64,000 bases of DNA from Methanoprimaticola sp047501175 (lineage in GTDB: Archaea; Thermoplasmatota; Thermoplasmata; Methanomassiliicoccales; Methanomethylophilaceae). The notes below the pieces were generated by a model that searched no databases, had not been told where the DNA came from, and saw only the letters and a list, made by a program, of their open reading frames with translations. Below, in pieces: positions 43,881 to 52,715 of the stretch. The translations under genes were made by a program, and so were the position numbers. The stretch spans positions 186,001-250,000 of the forward strand of contig NZ_JBEQWH010000002.1 of assembly GCF_047501175.1 (NCBI RefSeq), given 5' to 3'. Each line of letters begins with the position of its first letter. The stretch's first letter is position 1.

Positions 43881-44590
43881 GCGACGGACACCACCATCAC
43901 CACCATGACGGCGAGGAATGCCATTGCCACGATCACGACCACCACCATGATCATGACCATGAGCAGACGTCCCTCGAGGTCGCCGACGGATGCGCGGAGG
44001 GCCTGCAGGGTACCATCACCGGATGGAACGCGGACGCCGAGGCCAGGATGGCGAAGGCCCTCCTGTCCGTCGGACAGTGGGTCACCAAGGAGTCCGGATG
44101 CCTCCTCGGCCACATCAAGGCGGCCGTCGTGGACGGGGACGGGAAGGGACTGACCCTGAACCTCACCGATCTCGAGAACGGCGTGGAGCACCACGGCACC
44201 CTCGAGCCCATGGAGAAGGTCCGCTTCACATTCATGTGCGCCGTCGTCGACGTGGACGAGCACGAGCTCAGGCACAGGATGTTCCACGCGATCGACGACA
44301 CCGGACTCGACTACGAGCTGGACGAGCATGTGGAATGCCACTGCCACGATCACGACCATGAGCACCACCATCACCACCATGACGGCGAGGAGTGTCACTG
44401 CCATGACCATGAGCACCATCATGACCACGATCACGAGTGCCATTGCCACGATCACCACCACCATGACGGTGAGGAATGCCACTGCCATGACCATCATCAC
44501 GATCACGAAGAGGGCCGCAGGGATGCAGAGCCCGAGAAGAAGGAGAAGAAAGGCTCCTTCCTCGACAGACTACGGAGGAAAACAAAATGA
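43877..44590 (+). CDS. His/Cys-rich metal-binding protein (237 aa)
   Basis: An N-terminal cluster (HHHHHHDGEECHCHDHD...) and a longer C-terminal one (repeats of HHHHDGEECHCHDH) flank a central domain of about 110 residues (EGLQGTITGWNADAEARMA...). The clusters come from near-identical DNA repeats at about 43897, 44370 and 44455. No signal peptide is present, so it is cytoplasmic. The start overlaps the GTPase stop and the stop overlaps ramA. It probably stores or passes Zn, Ni or Co to the adjacent GTPase. The central domain is not recognised. Confidence 0.8.
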   Translation: MSDGHHHHHHDGEECHCHDHDHHHDHDHEQTSLEVADGCAEGLQGTITGWNADAEARMAKALLSVGQWVTKESGCLLGHIKAAVVDGDGKGLTLNLTDLENGVEHHGTLEPMEKVRFTFMCAVVDVDEHELRHRMFHAIDDTGLDYELDEHVECHCHDHDHEHHHHHHDGEECHCHDHEHHHDHDHECHCHDHHHHDGEECHCHDHHHDHEEGRRDAEPEKKEKKGSFLDRLRRKTK

Positions 44591-46203
44591 GCTACGGAAT
44601 ATCGATCGACATAGGAACCAGCGGGAGCAGGGCCCATGCCGTGGACCTGAAGGACGGTAAGATCCTGTCCACATCGGTCACGGAATGCCACCCCCTCCCG
44701 GGTGCCAACATCATGGACCACCTGACGTTCTGCATCAACGTGGGCACGGATGTCGCGCACAAGATCCTCATCGATACGGAGAACAAACTGATCAGGACCC
44801 TCGGCGTGGACCTCAATCAGGTCGAGAGGGTGAGCATCTGCGGGAACCCCATACAGCTCTCGCTGTTCCAGGGGATCCCCGTCGACGACCTCGCCTTCGC
44901 AGGGGAGAACGCCCACAAGGCCAGGGGGATCCAGGCCCAGAAGAGGGATGCTGGAGTGTTCTCCGCCGTCGACGTCGGGCTCGATGTCAAGGACGGGTGC
45001 GAGCTTCTCGTCCCGCCCGCGATCAGACACGAGATCGGCGCGGACGCCCTCGCCATGATGTACAAGAGCGGGTTCCTGGACGATAAGAGGAACTGCCTCG
45101 TCACGGACTACGGGACGAACGCTGAGATGGCCCTGAAGATCGGGGACGAGATCTACACCGGATCCGCCGCGGCGGGACCCGCCATGGAGGGACAGTCCAT
45201 CAAATGCGGGATGCTCGCAGGGCCCGGAGCCATCTCCGACCTGACCTACGACTTCCAGTGGGTCACACAGGTCCTCGACGACGACATCCTCCCCAAGGAC
45301 GGGGACAGGGTCGACTTCGGACTCGAGACCATAACCCCCTCCGGACCCATGCACGGCAAGGCGACCGGGATCACCGGTACTGGTGTCATCGCCGCCGTCG
45401 CCGCGGCACTGGACGGGAACCTCTGGAAGAAGGGCAAGCTCACCACCAGCGATGGGAAGCTCCACCTCCAGGACGGGGTCTACATCGACTCCCACGACAT
45501 ATCCGAGGCCCTGAAGGCCATCGGTGCCATGCGCGCCGGGCACTTCACCCTGCTGGAGCATGCCGGCATCAAGTTCGAGGACATGAAGGTCATGTACATG
45601 GCCGGGGCCTCCGGTACGTACGTGGACGCCGTGAAGGCCAGGGACGTCGGACTCCTTCCGCCCTCCTGCGACACGATCTACCAGTGGGGCAACACCTCGC
45701 TCGCCATGGCGACCGACATCCTCAAGGACCCCGAGCTGCTGGACACCCTCCAGGGAATCGCCAACGGCATCAGGGCCAACCACATCATGTTCGCCGGCGA
45801 CAAGATCTTCGAGCAGATCTACACCCAGGAGCTCGCACTGTGCGACGAGGGCATGCCCATGGAGATGTACAACTCCAACAACGTCATGGCAGGACTGCAG
45901 GAGCTGCCCAAGCCCCGCGGGACCCCGACCATCCACCGCATGGTGCAGCGTGACATCCCCGACCTCGGAGAGCGCGGACTGTTCATCATGCACGAGCTCG
46001 GGACCCAGCTCCGCGGCTACATGGAGGGCTGCACCGGGTGCAAGAAGTGCGAGAGGGAGTGCCCCGAGCATGCCCTCACCGTCAAGGACGACAAGGAGAT
46101 CGTCGTCGAGACCAAGAACTGTCTCGGCACAGCGTGCTACCGCTGCCAGTTCTCCTGTCCCGAGAAGGTCTACAAGTACGACAATCTCAAGCTCTCCCTG
46201 TGA
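44587..46203 (+). CDS. ramA: RamA-like corrinoid protein reductive activase
   Basis: The 538-residue protein has an ASKHA ATPase fold with the phosphate loop DIGTSGSR and TDYGTNAEMAL. The C-terminus carries two [4Fe-4S] sites, CTGCKKCERECP and CLGTACYRCQFSCP. RamA reduces inactive Co(II) corrinoid proteins to Co(I) with ATP. Length and layout match Methanosarcina RamA. In this setting the likely client is MtaC, though methylamine proteins elsewhere are possible. It overlaps the His-rich gene by 4 bp and is followed by a UUCG hairpin. Confidence 0.92.
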   Translation: MSYGISIDIGTSGSRAHAVDLKDGKILSTSVTECHPLPGANIMDHLTFCINVGTDVAHKILIDTENKLIRTLGVDLNQVERVSICGNPIQLSLFQGIPVDDLAFAGENAHKARGIQAQKRDAGVFSAVDVGLDVKDGCELLVPPAIRHEIGADALAMMYKSGFLDDKRNCLVTDYGTNAEMALKIGDEIYTGSAAAGPAMEGQSIKCGMLAGPGAISDLTYDFQWVTQVLDDDILPKDGDRVDFGLETITPSGPMHGKATGITGTGVIAAVAAALDGNLWKKGKLTTSDGKLHLQDGVYIDSHDISEALKAIGAMRAGHFTLLEHAGIKFEDMKVMYMAGASGTYVDAVKARDVGLLPPSCDTIYQWGNTSLAMATDILKDPELLDTLQGIANGIRANHIMFAGDKIFEQIYTQELALCDEGMPMEMYNSNNVMAGLQELPKPRGTPTIHRMVQRDIPDLGERGLFIMHELGTQLRGYMEGCTGCKKCERECPEHALTVKDDKEIVVETKNCLGTACYRCQFSCPEKVYKYDNLKLSL

Positions 46204-46217
46204 GCTTGGTCGTCAAC

Positions 46218-46233
46218 GGGGTCTTCGGACCCC
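46218..46233. terminator. UUCG-loop hairpin between ramA and the convergent nitroreductase
   Basis: GGGGTC-TTCG-GACCCC is followed by CTCTT rightward. It lies in the 39-bp convergent spacer and may serve both genes. Confidence 0.65.
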
Positions 46234-46242
46234 CTCTTAACC

Positions 46243-47040
46243 TCACATCATTCTGACGTCCGGCACATCGCGGGGGACGGTCCTCCTGAACCTGGACCTC
46301 GGGTGGCCTATCACGAACACCGCGCCCAGCACAAGGTCCTCGGACATCCCAGGGAAGAACCCCATGAACCTTCCGTGGTCCTCATCGTCGGCCATCTGTA
46401 TCCAATGGGAGTAGAACCCTCCCAGGCCCATCGCGCAGGCCATGAGCTCTATGCGCGCCATGGCTATGACCGAATCCTCCCTGTGCTTGGAGAACGCCAG
46501 TATCATCTGGCGCCCCTCCCACAGGAGCGGGTTGTTCCCCATGGGGAACGGGTCGTTCAGATAGTCGATCAGCTGCCTTATCCGGGGGAGCTCGTCGGCC
46601 CTGGGGGACATTATGTCCGCTATGTGGAGCATGAACCTCCTGAGGTCCCTGTCGATGACGACGAAGCGCACATCGGCCGAGTTCTGCACCGAGGGAGAGG
46701 TCCCTGCCGCCCTGAACAGCGAACCGAACTCCTCCTCCGTCACCGGGTCCGTGGTGAACCACCTGCTGCTCCTTCTCCTCTCCATGAGGTCCATCAGATC
46801 GGCCGGGGCTATCGGGGGTGCCCGCGGATCGTACTCCCTCGGCTCGAAGTCCGGATACCTGGTCAGTGAGATGGCATTCTCCGGACATATCGCGAGACAG
46901 TGGCCGCAATCGAAGCATCCCATGCCCCCTCCGGTCTCCGACGGGTGCCCCACCTCCATGACGATGTTGCCGCGGATACAGACGGAGGCGCATGCGGAAC
47001 AGCCGATGCAACGGAAAAGGTCTATGGATAGGTGATCCAT
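46243..47040 (-). CDS. Ferredoxin-nitroreductase fusion protein (265 aa)
   Basis: Residues 1-60 hold two [4Fe-4S] motifs (CIGCSACASVC, CFDCGHCLAICP). The rest is a nitroreductase FMN domain (RRSSRWFTTDPVTEEE, GTSPSVQNSADVRFVVI, AMGLGGFYSHWI). Such proteins use ferredoxin electrons to reduce small substrates. ATG 47040 is preferred because a TATA element (CATTATAGGG, 47062-47071) lies about 26 nt upstream. It follows the ABC importer on the same strand. Substrate unknown. Confidence 0.85.
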   Translation of the reverse strand: MDHLSIDLFRCIGCSACASVCIRGNIVMEVGHPSETGGGMGCFDCGHCLAICPENAISLTRYPDFEPREYDPRAPPIAPADLMDLMERRRSSRWFTTDPVTEEEFGSLFRAAGTSPSVQNSADVRFVVIDRDLRRFMLHIADIMSPRADELPRIRQLIDYLNDPFPMGNNPLLWEGRQMILAFSKHREDSVIAMARIELMACAMGLGGFYSHWIQMADDEDHGRFMGFFPGMSEDLVLGAVFVIGHPRSRFRRTVPRDVPDVRMM

Positions 47041-47096
47041 GACATGAAAGTGCCCGGACCCCCTATAATGGTTGGGGGCCCGGTCAAGGTTTGACG

Positions 47097-48020
47097 TCAC
47101 TCCATGACGTTCTCGGAACGCAGTTCCTCGAGGATCTCCTTCCTGAGGGCTGTGAACTCAGGGGACGCACGGTCCCTGGGCCATTCCCAGGGGATGTCGA
47201 AGATCGATTTGATCGATGCGGGCCTCTTGGTGAGCACGACTATCCTGTCCGAGAGGTAGACGGCCTCGTCCACCGAGTGTGTGATGAATATGACGGTCTG
47301 ATCGGTCTTCATCAGGATGTTGACGAAGTTCTCCTGCATCAGATTCCTAGTCTGCGCGTCGAGAGCACCGAACGGCTCATCCATCAGAAGCACCTCCGGA
47401 CTTGTGGCGAGTGCCCTTGCTATTGCGACACGCTGCTTCATCCCACCGGACAGCTCATGGACGCGAGCATCCGCGAACTGATCCAGACCCACCATCTCCA
47501 GAAGCTCGTCGGACCTCCTGTTACGCTCCTCCTTGGGAACCTTCGCGATCTCGAGTCCGAACTCGATGTTCTTCCTCACGGACCTCCAGGGGAACAATGC
47601 GAAATCCTGGAATACCATCCCGCGGTCCGGCCCGGGACCCTCGCATCTCCTCCCATCGATCGTTATCTCCCCGGATGTGGGCGTAAGCAGTCCAGCTATC
47701 ATCCTCAGCAGGGTGGTCTTTCCACATCCCGATGGCCCGACTATGCTGATGAGCTCCCCTTTCTTGACATCCAGATCGAAGTTCTCTATCGCGACGGTCT
47801 CGGAATCGTCCGTCTTGTAGGTCTTCCCGAGATTGCGGATGGAGATGAGGATGTCATCCGGAACCACAAGGTCCCTGGACCCATATCCTTGGACAATGTC
47901 GGTCGAATCTACGACAGGGACCAATGCGGACTCATCATCTACAGGACAGATGTCCTCATCGATCGCTACCAAGGACTGCTCGTCCACTGCAACTACGGAC
48001 TTGTCTTCCTCGGTCATCAT
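47097..48020 (-). CDS. ABC transporter ATPase, nitrate/sulfonate/taurine type (307 aa)
   Basis: Walker A GPSGCGKTT, signature LSGGMKQR and Walker B LLMDEPFGALD define an importer ATPase of the SsuB/TauB type; FALFPWRSV is its usual Q-loop context. It has an extra acidic N-terminus of about 55 residues (MMTEEDKSVVAVDEQ...) not typical of the family. The ATG overlaps the permease stop by 4 bp. It energises uptake of the substrate bound by the product at 48854. Coenzyme M or another sulfonate is the inferred cargo. Confidence 0.9.
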   Translation of the reverse strand: MMTEEDKSVVAVDEQSLVAIDEDICPVDDESALVPVVDSTDIVQGYGSRDLVVPDDILISIRNLGKTYKTDDSETVAIENFDLDVKKGELISIVGPSGCGKTTLLRMIAGLLTPTSGEITIDGRRCEGPGPDRGMVFQDFALFPWRSVRKNIEFGLEIAKVPKEERNRRSDELLEMVGLDQFADARVHELSGGMKQRVAIARALATSPEVLLMDEPFGALDAQTRNLMQENFVNILMKTDQTVIFITHSVDEAVYLSDRIVVLTKRPASIKSIFDIPWEWPRDRASPEFTALRKEILEELRSENVME

Positions 48021-48793
48021 TCCATCCCCATTCTCTTCGAAACGTATTTTGCGACCTGTTCGGCAACACCTGTAGTGAGTAATCCGAGGACGGCGACTAC
48101 GATGATACCTGCGAAGGCATAGGACCAATAGAAGTTCAATGCCATGGTGTAGATGAGGTTACCAATTCCTCCCAGAGCCTGAGCGAATATCTCTGCTGCA
48201 ACGATGCACATCCATCCGATACCCAGTGCAGTCTTGAGACCGTTCAGAATATAAGGAACGGAAGCGGGGAGCACAACCTTGTAGAATATCTGTCCGCGGT
48301 TGGCACCCAGAGTCTTGGATGCGTCGATCCAGCTGGAATCGATCCTCTGGACACCGAAGATGGTGCTAGTAAGAATGGGGAACAGCATTCCCATGAATAC
48401 CACTAGTCCAGGCCCCCAGCTGTATCCGAGTGCCTTCGTGGCGATGAAGATGGGTGCCCATGCGACAGGTGCGATGGGTCTCAGGACCTCTATGATCGGC
48501 GTCGCGAACTCGTTGAGGACCTTGACATATCCGAGCAGGAGACCCAAGGGGATGGCCACTATAAGGGCCATCAACGTTCCCTTGAAGAAGGTCGTGAGAC
48601 TGGATTTTATCTGAGTCCAAAGACTCAGCCCCGTGAGGGGGTCGCCGTCCGTAATCAAATGCGCAAGAGCAGCGAAGGTCTCCTGTGGCGTAGGGATCGT
48701 CTCGAAGACCCCCCACTCGGCTACAAGCCACCATACGAACATGAACAGGGACAGCGAGATCACGGTGATCAACGCCGTACGTGCCCACCTCAT
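48017..48793 (-). CDS. ABC transporter permease, sulfonate/taurine type (258 aa)
   Basis: Six TM segments and the EAA loop (WIDASKTLGANRGQIFYKVVLPASVP, given here as DASKTLGANRGQ and VVLPASVPYI) are typical of SsuC/TauC permeases. An APVAWAPIFI motif is in the membrane core. It follows the binding-protein gene by 60 bp and overlaps the ATPase gene by 4 bp. Confidence 0.92.
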   Translation of the reverse strand: MRWARTALITVISLSLFMFVWWLVAEWGVFETIPTPQETFAALAHLITDGDPLTGLSLWTQIKSSLTTFFKGTLMALIVAIPLGLLLGYVKVLNEFATPIIEVLRPIAPVAWAPIFIATKALGYSWGPGLVVFMGMLFPILTSTIFGVQRIDSSWIDASKTLGANRGQIFYKVVLPASVPYILNGLKTALGIGWMCIVAAEIFAQALGGIGNLIYTMALNFYWSYAFAGIIVVAVLGLLTTGVAEQVAKYVSKRMGME

Positions 48794-48853
48794 GTACTTG
48801 TTGTGCTCATCGTATTTCAGATTAAGGACGGCTATGTTTTCACCTTCTCAGGT

Positions 48854-50110
48854 TCAGTTGGAGGGCGTTATCTCCTTCGCATTCATAGCATTGATGGTCA
48901 TCGGAGGAGCTCCGATGAATCCGAGGCTGGCCTCTCCGGCATGAATGGCTGTGTAGACAGCAGGACCGTTAGCCTGGCTAACAACAGTGACGTCCAGTCC
49001 GTATTCATCGAAGATTCCCTCGGAGATTCCATAATGGAGTGCAAGCTGGTGGATGTCACCAGAAATGGCTGCGACCTTGATGGAGGCCTTGGAGTAACTT
49101 GCCTGAGACTCGAAATTCATTGCATCCTTGATGTAGGAGCTCTGAACGAACTTCTCTGCGAGCGCTTCAGCGGAAGAGAATCCGAGGTCGGAGTAGGACT
49201 GACCGACCTGTCCAGGATAGAAGCTCACAGCCAGGTCTGCAATGTCCTTCTTGAGGTTGGCGAGAGGGTCGCTGACGGTCTTGTCAGTGGTGTCCGCGTA
49301 GGTGTAGTTCACGAGTTTGAAAGCATCGAGGATTGCGGCTTCCTTCTGTTCATCACTGAGTCCAGGCATGGAGACCTTGTCCTTGGCGACCTTGATGAGT
49401 GCATCGTAATCGGCACCAGAGCCGGCCTCGATCGCTGCCTTCATCTTGTCCACAGACTTTATGTATGCGGCGAGGAAACGGACGGTCTCGTCAGAATGGT
49501 TAGTGATGTAGCTGTGAGAAGCTCCGATGATGCAGCATGTGTGTTCAGGGAACATGTCGTTGGTGGTAGCGATTGCCACGCATCCGTCCCTGGCTGCAAT
49601 GGAGTACTGGGGCTCCCAGTTGAACGCTCCGAGAAGAGCAGGCGTTGTGCTGAGAGTCGACTTGAAATTGGCATAGTTACCGACACCAGCAAGGTAGTAC
49701 AGGGTGTCGTTCGAAAGGGAAGTTCCGATCTGGTACTTCACAAACTTGAGTCCCATTACCTTGGCGATCTCACCAAGCTGGACATGCTGGATGGTAGCCT
49801 CTCCGGGATCTCCGATGACCTTTCCTCCCCAAGCACTGGGGTTAAAGACGATCCATGTTCCGTTTCCACCGAGGTAAGCACCGGAGGTGGGCTCGACATT
49901 GACTTTCGTAACATAATCTGCGGCATTCTCGCCAGCTTTGAAGTAGATACCGGAACCATCGGTGTTGACCCTACCGATGATGCTCATATCGTTGTCTGTA
50001 ACGGTCGGATTATCACCGCCATTATCCTTCTCTTTGGTGACAAAGAACACTGCCACTGCGGCAATGAGGATAACGGCAACGATTCCGACTGCCATGATTT
50101 TCTTGTCCAT
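48854..50110 (-). CDS. Substrate-binding protein of sulfonate-type ABC importer, apparently circularly permuted (418 aa)
   Basis: A leader helix (residues 5-24) and linker are followed at once by what is normally the middle of an SsuA/TauA/NMT1 protein (NTDGSGIYFKAG..., GGKVIGDPGEATIQHVQL). The usual N-terminal lobe start (IKVAAISGDIHQLALHYG..., GFIGAPPMTINAMN) lies at the C-terminus, about residues 344-418. All parts of the fold seem present but rearranged. It is anchored or secreted and would deliver ligand to the adjacent permease. The location beside coenzyme M synthesis genes suggests a sulfonate ligand. Confidence 0.85.
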   Translation of the reverse strand: MDKKIMAVGIVAVILIAAVAVFFVTKEKDNGGDNPTVTDNDMSIIGRVNTDGSGIYFKAGENAADYVTKVNVEPTSGAYLGGNGTWIVFNPSAWGGKVIGDPGEATIQHVQLGEIAKVMGLKFVKYQIGTSLSNDTLYYLAGVGNYANFKSTLSTTPALLGAFNWEPQYSIAARDGCVAIATTNDMFPEHTCCIIGASHSYITNHSDETVRFLAAYIKSVDKMKAAIEAGSGADYDALIKVAKDKVSMPGLSDEQKEAAILDAFKLVNYTYADTTDKTVSDPLANLKKDIADLAVSFYPGQVGQSYSDLGFSSAEALAEKFVQSSYIKDAMNFESQASYSKASIKVAAISGDIHQLALHYGISEGIFDEYGLDVTVVSQANGPAVYTAIHAGEASLGFIGAPPMTINAMNAKEITPSN

Positions 50111-50368
50111 GGTTTACACCACGGCCTCGATTTGACGGACAGGTTATAACACTATGTGATAATATTTTCCTAAATAGGCTAATAGTCCATACGCTCTGAC
50201 CTGGCTTTAATGAGTGCTGGCAGACACCAGAAGGAAAGAACTGCCGTTCCTCGTTGAGCGCTCTTTGTATAAAGAGGATAACAATGGGGCACATGTCCCC
50301 AATTGTAACCATCACCCGTCGGTCCCTGCCATCATCACCCCCTTATATAATATGTAATAGGGGCGGGG
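50111..50368. promoter_or_regulatory. Spacer separating ComDE from the importer
   Basis: These 258 bp probably hold the importer promoter; A+T-rich TATA-like sequence occurs at 50155-50170 and near 50345-50358. GGGG-CACATG-TCCCC (about 50285-50298) is a small inverted repeat. No gene is supported. Confidence 0.4.
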
Positions 50369-51475
50369 TCAGAGCGCCCCCATGAAGCGGTCCCTGATCT
50401 CCGCTGCCGTGAGCGTCAGGTTCGGCGAGTCGGAGTTCTTCGGCACTATCAGGACGTGGACGAAGGACATGCCCTCCACCTCCCTGAGGATCCCGTCGAG
50501 CGCCTCCGGGTCGCCGGTGGAATAGACGTTGTCGATCCCGTACGCGACCGCGACCGCCCCCAGGTCCACGTCCAGGTAGGCCTGGTTGATCTGATTGCCC
50601 GTGGAACCGAACGTGCCGTTGTCCAGGCAGATGACCGTGAGGTTGTCGGGGTCCATCGCCGACAGCACCGGGAATATCGATGAGCCCAGCAGGCTGCCGT
50701 CCCCGTCGATGACGAACACGCGCCTGTCGGTGGACAGGGCCATCCCCAGCCCTATGGGCGTGGCCTGGGTGTAGCTCCCCAGCATGTAGAAGTTCAGCGG
50801 ACGGTCCCGCGCGGCATGGACCTCCTTGGATGGCACCCCGATGTTGGAGACGACTATGTCGTCCTCGCCGACGGCCGCCATGATCCTCTCTATCGCGTCC
50901 AGACGAGTCATGGTCGGGGGCTCGGACTCGTCGTCTATCGCGACCTTCACATGCCTCCTTCTTGGAGGGTACTCCGTGATGGTCCTCCTGGACTCGCCCC
51001 ACAGCTTGGGATGGATCAGAACGACCTCGATGGAACCCTCGGAGAACGCCCTGTCGATGATACCGGAGACCTTCGGGATGTCCCCCGGGTCCGCGAGGTC
51101 GGTGCACCCGATGCCGTAGCAGTCCAACAGCCCCGGGATCCTGGAGTTGAACGGGATCTGCGCCTCGATCCTCTCCCCGTCGACACCGCGCCAGCTGGCG
51201 AGGATGACCATCGGGAGACGGTAGCAGGCGGTGAGGGACATGATGGCGTTCATCATGTTCCCTATCCCCGAGCTCTGAATCGAGATCACCGGACGCTTTC
51301 CCATCAGGTACGCTCCCGCACAGATCCCGACACCGTCCTCCTCGCGGGTGATGTCCACCACGGGGAACCTCTCATGGACGAGGTCGGTGAATCCCTTGTT
51401 CTTGTCGCACGGGAGGCTGATGACCATGTCGACGTCAGCCTTCTCCAACTGTTCCGCCATCTCGTTCTCAAACAT
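50369..51475 (-). CDS. comDE: Sulfopyruvate decarboxylase, fused ComD-ComE (368 aa)
   Basis: The N-terminal half is ComD-like (DMVISLPCDKNKGF, REEDGVGICAGAYLMGKRP). The C-terminal half is ComE-like with the thiamine diphosphate motif GDGSLLGSSIFPVL...LDNGTFG. The enzyme converts 3-sulfopyruvate to sulfoacetaldehyde in coenzyme M synthesis. ATG 51475 is preferred to GTG 51484 because GAGAGG lies about 9 nt upstream. It overlaps cysteate synthase by 8 bp. The fused form with cysteate synthase is the Methanosarcinales-type arrangement. Confidence 0.9.
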   Translation of the reverse strand: MFENEMAEQLEKADVDMVISLPCDKNKGFTDLVHERFPVVDITREEDGVGICAGAYLMGKRPVISIQSSGIGNMMNAIMSLTACYRLPMVILASWRGVDGERIEAQIPFNSRIPGLLDCYGIGCTDLADPGDIPKVSGIIDRAFSEGSIEVVLIHPKLWGESRRTITEYPPRRRHVKVAIDDESEPPTMTRLDAIERIMAAVGEDDIVVSNIGVPSKEVHAARDRPLNFYMLGSYTQATPIGLGMALSTDRRVFVIDGDGSLLGSSIFPVLSAMDPDNLTVICLDNGTFGSTGNQINQAYLDVDLGAVAVAYGIDNVYSTGDPEALDGILREVEGMSFVHVLIVPKNSDSPNLTLTAAEIRDRFMGAL

Positions 51476-52715
51476 CGATAACACCTCTCAGGTCCTCTTC
51501 GGAGATGTCCGGGGGAAGCTCCGCCTCCACTCCGAGCGCGGCCATCTCCACGTCCTCGCTCACACGGTCCAGGCCCCCGCCGGTCATGTTCAGGAATATG
51601 CATTCCTCGCTGCCCACGGCCCCGGACTCCACCGCCTCGATCAGCGATGCCAGGGCGACGGATGCCGCCGGGTCGGGACGGACGTCCTCGCAGGACATCC
51701 ACAGCTTCTCCGCGGACCTCGCCTCGTCGTTGGAGACCTCGTAGAACCTCCCTCCGCATTCGCTCATGGCGTCGAACACACCGCCCGCCATGGAATAGGG
51801 CGGACTGCGGTTGGTGAGCACGTCGGCATACACCTGCGAGATGTCCCCCTTCTCACCCAGGTCCTCGGCGGAGATGGTCCTGCGACCCTCGTTCCATGCC
51901 TTGGCCATGGGAGTGAACGGGCTGTTCTGGGACAGGTTGAGCCTGGGCAGCCTGTCTCCGTAACGGCCGTCCCCGATCAGGCGCATGGACGCCTCCCATG
52001 CGGATATCCCGCCGGTGCCGCTTCCGACACCCTGGAAGTAGTGGTCCGGGATCCTCCCCATGGTGACCGCCCCCTGGAGCATGACGGTCCCCATGCCGTC
52101 CCTGCGGGCGACGTTCCTGGCCCCGCCCTCCGGGACGAATCCCCCCAATGCGGTTATGCGGTCGGCCATCCTGATGGCATCGGTGTAGTCGCCGTCGACC
52201 GTGAACAGCCTGACGTTTCCGGTGTCCTCCTCGACCATCAGCCTGTCCCGTGCCTTCCTGGGAACGACGATGAGACACCTGTTCCCGGTCTGCGAGGCGG
52301 TCTGCGCGAAGGCCCTCGCGGTGTTCCCGGCGGATGCGAGGATCATCGTCCCTCCCCCGTTGTCCCTCAGACGGGCGAACGTGGGCAGGGCCTCCATCTC
52401 CTTGAAGGTGCATGACTTCACCTTGGCACCCCTCTCTGGATAGTACCCGGTGAACCCTATCCAGAGGTCCTTCAGCCCGAGCTCCCTGGAGAGCCTCTCG
52501 CTCCGGAACGCGACGGGTGCCGCCTCGGTCTCCAGCGTGGAACGCACGGGGAGCCAGTCGTAGAACTTGAAGATCCCCTCGCACGGACGCACCCGGAGCT
52601 GCTTCCTGCGATAGTTCGTCCTCAACAGGCCCTTGTGCCCGGAACCGCAGGAGAGCGTGTACCTCTCCTCGACCGTCGAACCATCCTCCAGACAGACCAG
52701 CTCATAATCTCCCAT
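51468..52715 (-). CDS. Cysteate synthase
   Basis: The 415-residue PLP enzyme is threonine synthase-like: it opens CLEDGSTVEERYTLSCGSGH, has GAKVKSCTFKEMEA where the PLP Lys lies, and NLSQNSPFTPMA. Cysteate synthase makes L-cysteate from phosphoserine and sulfite, the first step of the coenzyme M route described for Methanosarcina (Graham and colleagues). Adjacency to comDE strongly favours this over threonine synthase. It overlaps both neighbours. Confidence 0.88.
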   Translation of the reverse strand: MGDYELVCLEDGSTVEERYTLSCGSGHKGLLRTNYRRKQLRVRPCEGIFKFYDWLPVRSTLETEAAPVAFRSERLSRELGLKDLWIGFTGYYPERGAKVKSCTFKEMEALPTFARLRDNGGGTMILASAGNTARAFAQTASQTGNRCLIVVPRKARDRLMVEEDTGNVRLFTVDGDYTDAIRMADRITALGGFVPEGGARNVARRDGMGTVMLQGAVTMGRIPDHYFQGVGSGTGGISAWEASMRLIGDGRYGDRLPRLNLSQNSPFTPMAKAWNEGRRTISAEDLGEKGDISQVYADVLTNRSPPYSMAGGVFDAMSECGGRFYEVSNDEARSAEKLWMSCEDVRPDPAASVALASLIEAVESGAVGSEECIFLNMTGGGLDRVSEDVEMAALGVEAELPPDISEEDLRGVIDV

